A stretch of DNA of 15,341 nt from Saccoglossus kowalevskii (taxonomy: Eukaryota; Hemichordata; Enteropneusta; Harrimaniidae). Positions within the stretch are counted from its first letter, which is position 1; each line of letters begins with the position of its first letter. This document shows positions 8,209-15,341 of the stretch, one piece after another. The notes beneath the pieces were generated by a model. That model ran no database searches, was not told where the DNA came from, and was given only the letters and a program-made list of their open reading frames with translations. The translations under genes were made by a program, and so were the position numbers. The stretch is taken from positions 113,366 through 128,706 of the forward strand of contig NW_003132868.1 in assembly GCF_000003605.2 (NCBI RefSeq). The letters are read 5' to 3'.

Positions 8209-9037
8209 TCAAGATATTTATATACCAGTACCCTCAAACACAAATGACTGTCAAGTCTGTCATTTGCTATTGTTATTTTGATCATTCAAATACATTTACT
8301 GTGTATATGCCCCTTCGCTATAGTACAAATATCACTGACAGGTTGTTTTGCACACAAATATTTACCGGTAACACAAAAAAGATTAATTCGGTGATAAGGA
8401 TAATTGTTATTTCTTATTAAAGCCTCCAGACGTACTAGGTCATCTATTGATTGAACTGAATCTTTTTTTCTTTTCTTTTCTAAACTCTTTAAAATATATA
8501 CAGTATTTAATTATATCACTTACTTGCCAACAACAACCTCCCCTGTGTGATACTACCTCTCCCCAATGTATAACTTTAAATGTGGGTGTCGCATATCATG
8601 TTACTTAGCTGCTTCTATTTTAATTTATTGATGGACTAATAAGAATTCAGACTTCCGAATAGTATTTGCTTAAAGGAATTTGCAGTAACATGAGCAATAT
8701 CTTTAAAGCTTTGCATTACATAGTGAAAGTGTTTTGCAATATATTGCTTCATATAATGAAGGATGATTTCGCTTTCATTTACCACAATAAAATAGGACAA
8801 ACAGAAAATTTGGTCAACAACTACCATTCTATATTAGTCGGGATATGCCATCAAATACGGCAGGATTTCAAAAGTTTTAGATGTTATTCTTTGTCCCGTT
8901 TTTTATGACTGTCCTGTTATGTTTCTACTTTGTTATTCACATACTGATCAAATTAATGTTTCAGATCATGGTTTTAAAGACAAAAATTGTTATCAGAACA
9001 GTGCTATGCAAGTATGCGCATCTTGTTTTAGATCAAT

Positions 9038-9053
9038 ATTAAAGTTGAATAAA
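9038..9053 (+). promoter_or_regulatory. Distal tandem poly(A) signals ATTAAA/AATAAA
   Basis: ATTAAA at 9038-9043 and AATAAA at 9048-9053, followed within 15 bases by a GT-rich downstream element. As a sequence context this is the best 3' end for SF3B2. Confidence 0.5.
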
Positions 9054-9075
9054 GTTGTATGTTGGTCCTAACAGC

Positions 9076-10190
9076 TTTTTTCAACATTTTCGTCAAAACC
9101 AAATTGCTTTTATCATGTTGGACACCATTCAGATGATCCTGATTAGTATATCTCGCCAATGTTTATGTTCCTAACCAACCTGTGTCTGATGGTGATATGC
9201 CAGATTGTCGTGGACATTGTGAATAGAGGTACGATTACAATTAGTTGCACTCTCATCAGATTGGTTACCCTATTTATTGGTAGCATCTCGTGGGTGAACG
9301 GTAGGGTACCCTAGCTCATATCTTGTGAATAGCAAGACACAGTTTAATACTACACGTAACTACCGTATAGAAAATCACTGGAATACCTATGGTCAGTCTA
9401 AAATGTATGTTATCTTTTCATTAAGTGCTACGACACTAACTATACGTGTGTCCACGTCATACACCTTAAATAAACTTCACAATTACGGGTATCAAACAGA
9501 ACAAGTTATAACATGTATCGCCATGACAACTATCAACTGGAGCAGATAAACAAGTTTTGAACAGTTTGTATAGAATCCCACAAGGTCTGTGGTACAACAG
9601 TTTAACACTGATATATCGACAACCCATGTAGTATGTACTGACGGCTCTGTAACTCCAGCATTTCACGTTAAGGCATATAAATAACTGTATATGTTGACTG
9701 TCACACATGAACTCTGATTAAGCGACTTTGTCATGTGGGACAAGTTCGTTTCAGATGTTAAGATTTTGGCTGCAAATAGATTTATCAATAGCCACACATG
9801 ATACTAGTATATAAATTGATCAGCTGTATAATGTAAGCTCTGTGAGGACAACAGTAGATTTGTTTGAAGGAATGCGCATAGATATACTGCAAAGTGTTCC
9901 CAATATTATATACCTGATATCATAAACTTCATACAGAACTAATTACAAACATGTTGCAATAACTCAACATCCATGCTTAGCCTAATTGCTATGTGTTTAT
10001 ATACTGTCATGAATTTGTTTTCGCGTATCTGTTAACCGACTTAATTAGTTGATTACGAGCGAATTGCTGTGTTATGTCCGTCATCGTTTAGGTCTATTTG
10101 AAGTTTTGGACGGAATTTGGCTCAGTGATTTGGAACTAATTACCAGATAACCGTCGCGATTCTGACAGTTTATATCCGTAGTTATTAATG
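9076..10190. other. Intergenic stretch between convergent genes
   Basis: I see no exon here on either strand. Open frames at 9325-9549 (+) and 9466-9708 (-) overlap each other and have no domain-like content. A weak stem (GGTTACCCTA near 9262 with TAGGGTACCC near 9302) is the only structure noted. Confidence 0.5.
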
Positions 10191-10191
10191 T

Positions 10192-10330
10192 AGTGAACGA
10201 TTAATCAAAAGATATGACGTATTCAGTACTTAGTGTGATTGGCTTTATGATTGAAGGTTACGCCCTAGAGTCTTTTACTGTTTTGTAATTGGTTAGAGTT
10301 TTGAAAATGAATAAAGAGTTTGAGTTGGTC
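10192..10330 (+). mobile_element. LTR-like fragment A
   Basis: Contains GTGATTGG (CCAAT on the other strand), GAAGG..GCC..GAGTCTTTTACTG, TAATTGGTTA and AATAAAGAGTTTGA, in the same order as the inverted fragment near 14.65-14.77 kb. Paired CCAAT motifs followed by a poly(A) signal suit the U3-R part of a long terminal repeat. No ends, target duplication or coding region were found, so the class is tentative. Confidence 0.35.
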
Positions 10331-10680
10331 TTGGCGAATACTCCACGACAGACGCAGTCGCGAGTCCAGTCCAGGGGCGAGCCTTGAGGCAGTCCAGTCT
10401 TGGGCGAGTCTTGGTTCAGCCTTGTGAGAGTCTTGGGGACTTTTCCCCAGGGCGCTGTGTCTTACAGAGTGCTCGAAAGATCGACTAAGACGAGAGTTGA
10501 AACGTATTTCGTTGTGTGTGCCTTATTTGACTGTAAAGTTAAAGTGACTTTCCCGATCCCGTACCTCAAGGGGACGAGATATAGAGAGACGAGACGAGTT
10601 TTCCCCCTGACACGTGTGGAGAACCCCGTGGAGAAGAATTTCCCCCTGATAATACGCCAAACCAACATTCTTTAGGGGAT
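10330..10680. other. G/C-richer low-complexity stretch next to fragment A
   Basis: Contains degenerate repeats of GAGTCTTGG/GAGTCCAGTC and three TTTCCCC.. blocks (two of them TTTCCCCCTGA), standing out from AT-rich surroundings. An open + frame at 10400-10675 and a - frame at 10462-10668 overlap and look like chance products of this composition. It may be the downstream part of the LTR-like element. Confidence 0.35.
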
Positions 10681-10714
10681 TTAATTAACATCGCATATAT
10701 TAAGTACAAACTAT

Positions 10715-10733
10715 TTTATTGAGTGTGTTTATT
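10715..10733 (-). promoter_or_regulatory. Two minus-strand poly(A) signals for the small secreted protein gene
   Basis: TTTATT on the + strand at 10728-10733 and 10715-10720 reads AATAAA on the minus strand. No AATAAA or ATTAAA occurs between the stop codon at 11203 and these, so the 3'UTR would be about 500 bases. Confidence 0.5.
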
Positions 10734-11138
10734 CAGTAAAATAATAAATAGTATCAATGGGATACGTTAATAAACTTAACAGTTTGTCTAGCAAACGCAC
10801 AATATACCTAATATGAAAGATCAACAACATGTGCAAATTACGTGTGTTCTTCAGTTCCGTCATATCGTGACATACAATCTATATAGCGATATTTATATAT
10901 AAAATTTGTTTAGCATTTCAATTTGATGTCTATCAGGTAAGCATGTGGTTCATAATTATCACAGTGATGTCTTGATGATGCACAATGTTTACACGTCACT
11001 ATCAGGAGACGTCATCAGCTCTGATGCACAGTTGTCAATTTCTACAAAAGGATTTCTTTTTGTCTTTAAATATACATATCATAATTCTTGATAACTTCGT
11101 TGTGGGTCACATGCTCACACGTCATTGTATTGATACTC

Positions 11139-11156
11139 GATGATAAGCTTATCATC
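11139..11156. repeat. Perfect 18-bp palindrome in the minus gene's 3'UTR
   Basis: GATGATAAGCTTATCATC is its own reverse complement. It lies about 50 bases after the stop codon of the small secreted protein gene and could form a hairpin in the mRNA or bind a dimeric factor. Confidence 0.8.
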
Positions 11157-11202
11157 CACTCAGTGCCACCACCTGAAATATCCGGCTTCTTGGGTCGCCT
11201 GG

Positions 11203-11279
11203 TTACTGTTTTGCTAACGTGAGTATCAAGGAGGTAAGCACTACGCCAACCAACGAAGTCATAGAGCTGGCTGTGCTTT
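11203..11279 (-). CDS. Small secreted protein, last coding exon (GPI-signal-like tail)
   Basis: Two bases complete a glutamate codon, then 24 codons STASSMTSLVGVVLTSLILT plus LAKQ and TAA. The acceptor is pyrimidine-rich (TTTCTATTTTCGTCATTTATTACAG). The tail has a cluster of small residues, a three-residue spacer and 14 hydrophobic residues. Confidence 0.68.
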
Positions 11280-12110
11280 CTGTAATAAATGACGAAAATA
11301 GAAACAATAACGTGACTAAATACCTTGTTATATTTTTAAATATAAATGCACCACGTTTGCAGCCGAATCATCTGATTATACAACATATCACCATAGTTAC
11401 TAAAATTCTCACCACACTGACAGAATTGTTCTCTAAAGTTGGAGACAAGATTGCGAGCAACGCTTATTTCTAAATAATAGACCTAGGTTTGAGTCTTTTA
11501 CGGAGAAATTAGACAACGTACCAGAATATTGTATTTAAATGTTACCATGGAAATATTTGGTGACGTGGTCGTTTATAGCTGGGGTATTCCAAACTCTAGG
11601 GTTGTCCTGATGATAACAAATTATTTTTTGGTTTAGTTTCACCTACTAGCTCGTTTGATTTATCACCAAGTTAAAGTATAATACTGGGTGGTTGTTTTTA
11701 CCAACAAAATCCGTGCAGTTTGTGATTTTTTCAGTCTCGAAAAGTGTGTATTTTCCTGGGCGACAGTATTCACAAAGTATCCAAAAAATAGCAAAGATTT
11801 TATGTAATTTTCTCACCTTCAGTTGGGGTATCGATTGTTTCTAGATCCGTTGAGTTGGTGTCCCCGTCTGTAACAGATTCCGTAATCACTGGCTCTGCCG
11901 TCTGGGCCTGTATAGTTGCGATATACACGGCTAACACGCAGAGAAGAACCAAATAAATCTATGAAAATAGGGTTGTGTTAGATAATATAATAAAAAGAAA
12001 AGGTATATGAGCACAGTATATCTCCTGGTTTGCAAGTAATTTGGACAATATTTTCCATCTTACAATGTTAATAAAAGAAATTTTCATTTGAAACTCACCT
12101 TACTGTTCAT
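11203..12110 (-). CDS. Small secreted, probably GPI-anchored acidic Thr/Ser-rich protein (76 aa)
   Basis: I recognise no family. Three coding exons on the minus strand, 12110-12099, 11958-11817 and 11279-11203, join with GT..AG introns and matching phases (0, then 1) into 76 residues ending in TAA. Residues 1-22 (MNSKIYLVLLCVLAVYIATI-QA) form a textbook signal peptide, with cleavage likely after A22. The predicted mature stretch, residues 23-57, has nine acidic residues, nine Thr, five Ser, no basic residue and no cysteine, plus one sequon (NST, N39). Small residues STASS (53-57) then lead to a hydrophobic tail, L61-A74, ending KQ; this is the pattern of a GPI-attachment signal. The ATG has A at -3. 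The 5' introns have good pyrimidine tracts, and intron 1 has a TATCTAACAC branch-like site. The layout recalls tiny GPI sialo-peptides such as CD52 or CD24, by analogy only. A single-pass membrane protein is the alternative. The gene converges on SF3B2. Confidence 0.75.
11413..11469 (-). CDS. Candidate frame-neutral cassette exon of the small secreted protein gene
   Basis: Within intron 2 on the minus strand, an acceptor (GGTCTATTATTTAG) is followed by 57 open bases and the donor GTGAGA, the same hexamer as the exon 2 donor. Both ends are phase 1, so inclusion adds 19 residues without changing frame: E followed by ISVARNLVSNFREQFCQC. It would insert basic residues and a CxC pair between the acidic stalk and the GPI-like tail, giving 95 residues. 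It may be constitutive, alternative or a chance match. The 133-base intron it would leave is close in size to intron 1 (140 bases). Confidence 0.38.
11817..11958 (-). CDS. Small secreted protein, coding exon 2 (signal peptide core and acidic stalk)
   Basis: 142 bases: IYLVLLCVLAVYIATIQAQT and then AEPVITESVTDGDTNSTDLE to PTE plus one base. The acceptor tract is CCCTATTTTCATAG and the donor is GTGAGA. Exon 2 has no ATG before its hydrophobic core, so it needs exon 1 to be translated. Confidence 0.75.
12099..12110 (-). CDS. Small secreted protein, coding exon 1 (MNSK)
   Basis: Four codons, ATG AAC AGT AAG, followed directly by a strong donor GTGAGT (12098-12093). A 5'UTR of about 85 bases would separate it from the predicted transcription start near 12195. 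An exon this short is invisible to ORF scanning. The polar n-region it adds (N, S, K) completes the signal peptide that exon 2 begins. Confidence 0.72.
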
Positions 12111-12223
12111 CTTTCAGTTGCTAAGCGACACTACAGTCTAAATGAAACTACTGGTGCGTTATTAATGGTCAGGAACTGAAACATTTGTGCTTTGCTCTAT
12201 TAAGTGTGAGACAACGTACGTAC

Positions 12224-12231
12224 TATTTATA
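12224..12231 (-). promoter_or_regulatory. TATA box of the small secreted protein gene
   Basis: TATAAATA on the minus strand, about 115 bases upstream of the ATG, predicting a transcription start near 12195. A CCAAT box lies about 60 bases further upstream, which is normal spacing. Confidence 0.6.
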
Positions 12232-12290
12232 CTTGATATGGTTCCACCCTTATAGTAAATACACTAATGATATGATTCTTGTAACGAGAC

Positions 12291-12300
12291 CTGATTGGTT
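12291..12300 (-). promoter_or_regulatory. CCAAT box (AACCAATCAG)
   Basis: Reads AACCAATCAG on the minus strand, about 100 bases upstream of the predicted start site and 60 upstream of the TATA box. A TGACGT half-site resembling a CRE lies close by, near 12320. Confidence 0.5.
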
Positions 12301-12421
12301 TATATCGTTCTTATCGTAATGACGTACATTTGCTTATGATTAAAACTGAATCAGTGTTACCATGGTTAAATACCAACACATAAAAATGTGATGCGCATCA
12401 TTTGATCAATCATTTTGTTTA

Positions 12422-12500
12422 TTCATACAGCCCTGCGGCTTCTTTCATTCAAAATTCTACACAATTCAGAAGTAGTGGCAATTTGGCACGAAGGGTACGA
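12422..12500 (+). repeat. Hairpin-bearing direct repeat, copy 1
   Basis: Shares GCGGCTTCT ... ACACAA..CAGAAGTAG.GG.AATTTG with 13055-13135 over about 75 bases. Imperfect arms (GCGGCTTCT / AGAAGTAG.GG) could fold into a stem. It lies just upstream of the minus-strand gene's promoter. Confidence 0.6.
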
Positions 12501-13054
12501 CTACTCTTTGATGTGCTCCTGGAGTGAATCCAGTGACGCAAAACGACGCTGAGCGTCTTCGAATATTTCCGCTATTTATAAAAAATTATGCCCATGATAA
12601 ATTCCCAACCTCACGATAATTCGCTGCTGCTTCAAAATATTGACACTACGCCCTCTCAAACAATCTCTGTTATACATGTTTTCTTGATGGCATGCCACGT
12701 CATATGTGTGAGACATTGGCACATGTATCGGGTACCATGTCAATGTGAAGGATTACTTTGATGTAAATTTGTGACAGAATAAGGTAACTAGAGGTCGAAC
12801 CCGCAGTATCAATACTGATTTATTAACATCAGTTAAATGTGATAACCGGATGTCACCGTTCAAGGAGACAAATGAACGGCCGTTCCCATTAATACCGTGC
12901 ATAATACTTTGGAAAAAATACAACACACAAAATAACAATTTATTGCTCATTTTTATTATATTTTCATTAACTTATTTCTGATATGCCAAAATTAGAAGTG
13001 TCAACATTCATGAACGGTTGAAATTAAGCGTTTTTTATCTTATATTTATCATAT

Positions 13055-13135
13055 CATTTATCATTGACCCCGCGGCTTCTGTGTTTTTTTAAATCGACAC
13101 AAACCAGAAGTAGCGGAAATTTGACTTGAGAGGCG
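13055..13135 (+). repeat. Hairpin-bearing direct repeat, copy 2
   Basis: Direct partner of 12422-12500 about 0.63 kb away. The core CGCGGCTTCT and CCAGAAGTAGCGGAAATTTG are kept while the loop has diverged to a T run. It is likely a small non-autonomous element or a segmental duplicate. Confidence 0.6.
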
Positions 13136-13659
13136 ACGTCTAACCGAAGTTACAATTTTACAGAATTCGAATACACAAACAGATGTATCTCGTCGTTAGT
13201 ATGACAGCTGAGTGTACGACCATCGATGTAAAAATGGCTTTTGGATTTTTTAATAGGCTATAGGATGAATCATTTGAAGAACATTTGGTGACTCAACAGC
13301 TTTACTGATAATGATAAGCACGGTCTTATCTACAAAACTAAGCGTAACCACCTTGACACTTGGTGGAGGTCGATAACTATATGAAGTCCTGGGATGTGTT
13401 CATAACACAAAACGTCACACGGCCGTTTTCAAAACCTTCTGCCATGATGTATACAAGTTGGAACAGTGTATCATGGTGAATATTTTCACGAACTCGATAA
13501 AATGAAGGGTACTTAGGTATTGCATCGCGATGTCACGAACTCGCGATAACGGGTCATGTTTGCAAGACATGAGAACAAACATTGGGTGACAGGAGGTACT
13601 GTCTATTCTATTTCTGTTTCTATTCTACGAATTTGTGACATCATAAGTTACCTAGTCAT

Positions 13660-13683
13660 CATTGATATCATGTGATATCAATG
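13660..13683. repeat. Perfect 11-bp inverted repeat with 2-bp spacer
   Basis: CATTGATATCA-TG-TGATATCAATG. The arms are exactly complementary. No gene lies next to it, so its role is unknown. Confidence 0.85.
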
Positions 13684-13994
13684 AAACTACTTTCTAATAA
13701 CTGGTACGCTTGATGCGAAATCCAGCAACAACAAGGCATTACTAAGCAGTTCAATGTTGAGACATTTGTAACAGTGGACAGACCTGAGATAGTTACAATG
13801 TAAATTTATTTATTAGGCATAGTTAGGCAGTTATTCTTACAAAATTTATATTATGAGCAAAGGATGTTAGTATAATTATTACAACTATGTAATAAATCAT
13901 TTTCACAGACTACTTGTGTAAACTAGTGAACTGTTACTAGGACACATTTATTTTTTGTTTGCCATGTTACCTTCATGAGATGATATTCGTGATA

Positions 13995-14039
13995 TTTCCC
14001 GCTCCAGGAAAACACCAGAACCTTTGGTGTCGTGGGAAA
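13995..14039. repeat. Nested inverted repeats next to a TATA-like sequence
   Basis: Outer arms TTTCCC (13995-14000) and GGGAAA (14034-14039) enclose inner arms ACACCA (14012-14017) and TGGTGT (14025-14030). CTATATAAG follows at about 14047. No convincing exon follows on the + strand. Confidence 0.6.
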
Positions 14040-14650
14040 AACTAATCTATATAAGTCAGTATTACGACAGGAACATGACAGTGTACAAACAAACAAAGTA
14101 TAATCAGTACAAACATTCTTGGTGATTCAAGCCGCGTAGGCTTGTTCCTCAACTGAGATCTGTCAACACGAGAAGCGACTGATTCTGTCATTTGTTTTTC
14201 ACTTTGAACTTGTAAAGATGTATCATGATGTTAATGTACATCGGTCGTACGTTAATCCCCGGACTTCGACGACAAAACAACGATTTTTAAATATGTAAAA
14301 ATCAAACGAGTATACATACGAGTATACAAGTTGACTTACATCTGTCAACTGAATATTAAAATATGGAAATAATAATTTTTGAGGACTTTTAGTCTCGATG
14401 AACTCAATATGAACATGGATAATGAGGTTATTATTTAAATATCGTGATAGTCTAGCTCTGCCTTATATAAATATGATTAGGTTTACATTTTAAAGTGTGA
14501 TAGGTATTTTTGATGGTTAAAAACCTTTCACTTAGGTAACCGGGATTCGGTCGTTTCCACGCTAGGCTGACAAAAGACACACACAAGCTTCGTTCATGTT
14601 CCCAAAACGATTCTCTGCCAAGTCCCCGGTTTTCACCCGAGACAGCATTA

Positions 14651-14775
14651 AATCAATCTTTATTTCTTGTCACCCCTTAACCAATTACAATCAGTATAAG
14701 AGACTCCAAGGCCTTGCCTTCAAACAAACAACCAATCACATGAAAGTTTTACACATCATAATCAATTAATTACTC
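14651..14775 (-). mobile_element. LTR-like fragment B, inverted relative to A
   Basis: The minus strand reads GTGATTGG..TTTGAAGG..GCC..GGAGTCTCTTATACTG..TAATTGGTTA..GAAATAAAGATTGATTT, alignable with fragment A over roughly 90 bases with moderate divergence. The AATAAA lies at 14659-14664 (minus). Same tentative class as A. Confidence 0.35.
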
Positions 14776-15341
14776 GTCAAGCTATCTAGAAAAACACTAC
14801 TATATATTGTCAACACCAACTAATATTTATGGGGTAATAGTCTTGCACTAACATTCCACAAAGATACCACCTTAGTTAAAATCGCAAACAACATTGGTTT
14901 AGAATTACAGCTACTGTCTTGTATCTTAAAAACTGCAGAGTCATAAGATGTTTTTGGTTGATTTCGACCAGCTCGCCATCTGGTCTTGTCATTAACCTTT
15001 ATCAGTATATGTCATGGCAACCACTGTCAAACTGACTGAAATATAAATCATGATACAACCCCCTGTTTTACATTCTGCATGTTCTCCGAACATACCGTTC
15101 CAATACCAAGGATGTCATCACATTTATATTTCACACGTCAAATACATCAACAATTGTTATGCAAGTAAAATACACTCTAATATAACAAAATACATAGTTT
15201 CAAATGAGTAAATACAATGATTACATATGGTAATTATAATTTCAAATAAAAAGCTATAAATTTAAATACTACTGTTATGATTCTAAAATACAATAGTTAT
15301 ATATATTTAAATAAAAAGATTATGAGGTTAAATACATTGGT

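Larger units (their letters stand above)
7898..9075 (+). other. SF3B2: SF3B2 3' untranslated region (end uncertain)
   Basis: Downstream of the stop no exon is seen for more than 1 kb and every frame is broken. A short form could end about 20 bases after AATAAA at 8203-8208. A long form could end after the paired ATTAAA/AATAAA at 9038-9053, which is followed by a GT-rich stretch (GTTGTATGTTGG). An 80-codon open frame at 8666-8908 has no family resemblance and is not called. Confidence 0.55.
12310..15341. other. Non-coding flank with no supportable gene
   Basis: Apart from the repeats listed separately I see no exon with paired splice signals and coding content. The last 200 bases are very AT-rich, with several AATAAA hexamers on the + strand and no gene attached. 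Confidence 0.5.

Noticed and set aside
8666-8908. 80-codon + strand open frame in the SF3B2 3'UTR region, with a minus-strand shadow
   Set aside because: No family resemblance, and it lies between two candidate poly(A) sites of SF3B2.
10400-10675. 91-codon + strand open frame with an overlapping 68-codon minus frame
   Set aside because: Both arise from a low-complexity G/C-richer stretch. No motif and no splice signals support translation.
11157-11180. Alternative minus-strand acceptor (ATATTTCAG at about 11174) giving a different C-terminus for the small gene
   Set aside because: It is phase-compatible and open for about 35 codons, but the pyrimidine tract is poor and the product lacks a coherent ending. 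The acceptor at 11280 is stronger and yields a GPI-like tail.
12780-12860. tRNA B-box-like GGTTCGACC on the minus strand near 12795
   Set aside because: No matching A box, acceptor stem or T-arm pairing could be built, so it is neither a tRNA nor a clear SINE head.
12753-12950. Minus-strand 65-codon ORF beginning MSNKLLFCVLYFF, resembling a signal peptide
   Set aside because: The rest shows no composition bias or motif, no promoter or splice support is seen, and AT-rich DNA often yields hydrophobic starts.
13371-13444. Short minus-strand ORF MAEGFENGRVTFCVMNTSQD-FI
   Set aside because: Only 22 codons with an amino-acid mix that looks coding, but no paired splice sites or promoter could be found.
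1-15341. CRISPR arrays, operons, prokaryotic mobile islands and rRNA genes
   Set aside because: The window is clearly eukaryotic with spliceosomal introns. The tandem repeats found have no spacer structure, and no rRNA-like sequence was seen.

Overview
This is a window of eukaryotic nuclear DNA. It is AT-rich, with introns bounded by GT..AG, long non-coding stretches and several dispersed repeats. The one gene I recognise with certainty encodes the C-terminal part of a metazoan splicing factor, SF3B2 (SAP145). The repeat landscape (a hairpin element with a GTCCGTGCGTGC-like stretch, and a copy of a 'GGTGGTCAC...ACAGGTGGC' repeat) together with the AT bias suggests a marine invertebrate, perhaps a bivalve mollusc. 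That placement is an inference and is not firm.

Layout. Bases 1-3083 hold no exon I can defend and are best read as an intron of SF3B2 longer than 3 kb. They contain a CpG-dense islet, a 39-bp triplicate, a promoter-like cluster and one arm of an inverted repeat pair. Bases 3084-7897 carry the last eight coding exons of SF3B2 on the + strand, ending in the family's usual C-terminus, followed by a 3'UTR that may end near 8.23 kb or near 9.07 kb. The introns carry a perfect 56-bp duplication, a composite dispersed element, the second arm of the inverted repeat pair, a 36-bp in-frame tandem repeat and a triplicated 5' splice site.

Bases 9.08-10.7 kb are intergenic and include an LTR-like fragment with a related fragment in opposite orientation near 14.7 kb. 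Between 10.7 and 12.3 kb, on the minus strand, there is a small spliced gene that long-ORF scanning misses. Its three short coding exons join in frame into a 76-residue pre-protein. It has a signal peptide, an acidic Thr/Ser-rich middle with one N-glycosylation sequon, and a GPI-signal-like hydrophobic C-terminus. TATA and CCAAT boxes lie at proper spacing upstream, and poly(A) signals lie downstream. A frame-neutral 57-nt cassette exon may sit in its second intron. This gene converges tail to tail on SF3B2.

Bases 12.3-15.34 kb hold no gene I can support, only palindromes, a pair of hairpin-bearing direct repeats and the second LTR-like fragment.

The two genes show no visible functional link. 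SF3B2 is a constitutive U2 snRNP component, while the small gene should act at the cell surface. The small secreted or anchored peptide gene is the best candidate here for something undescribed.
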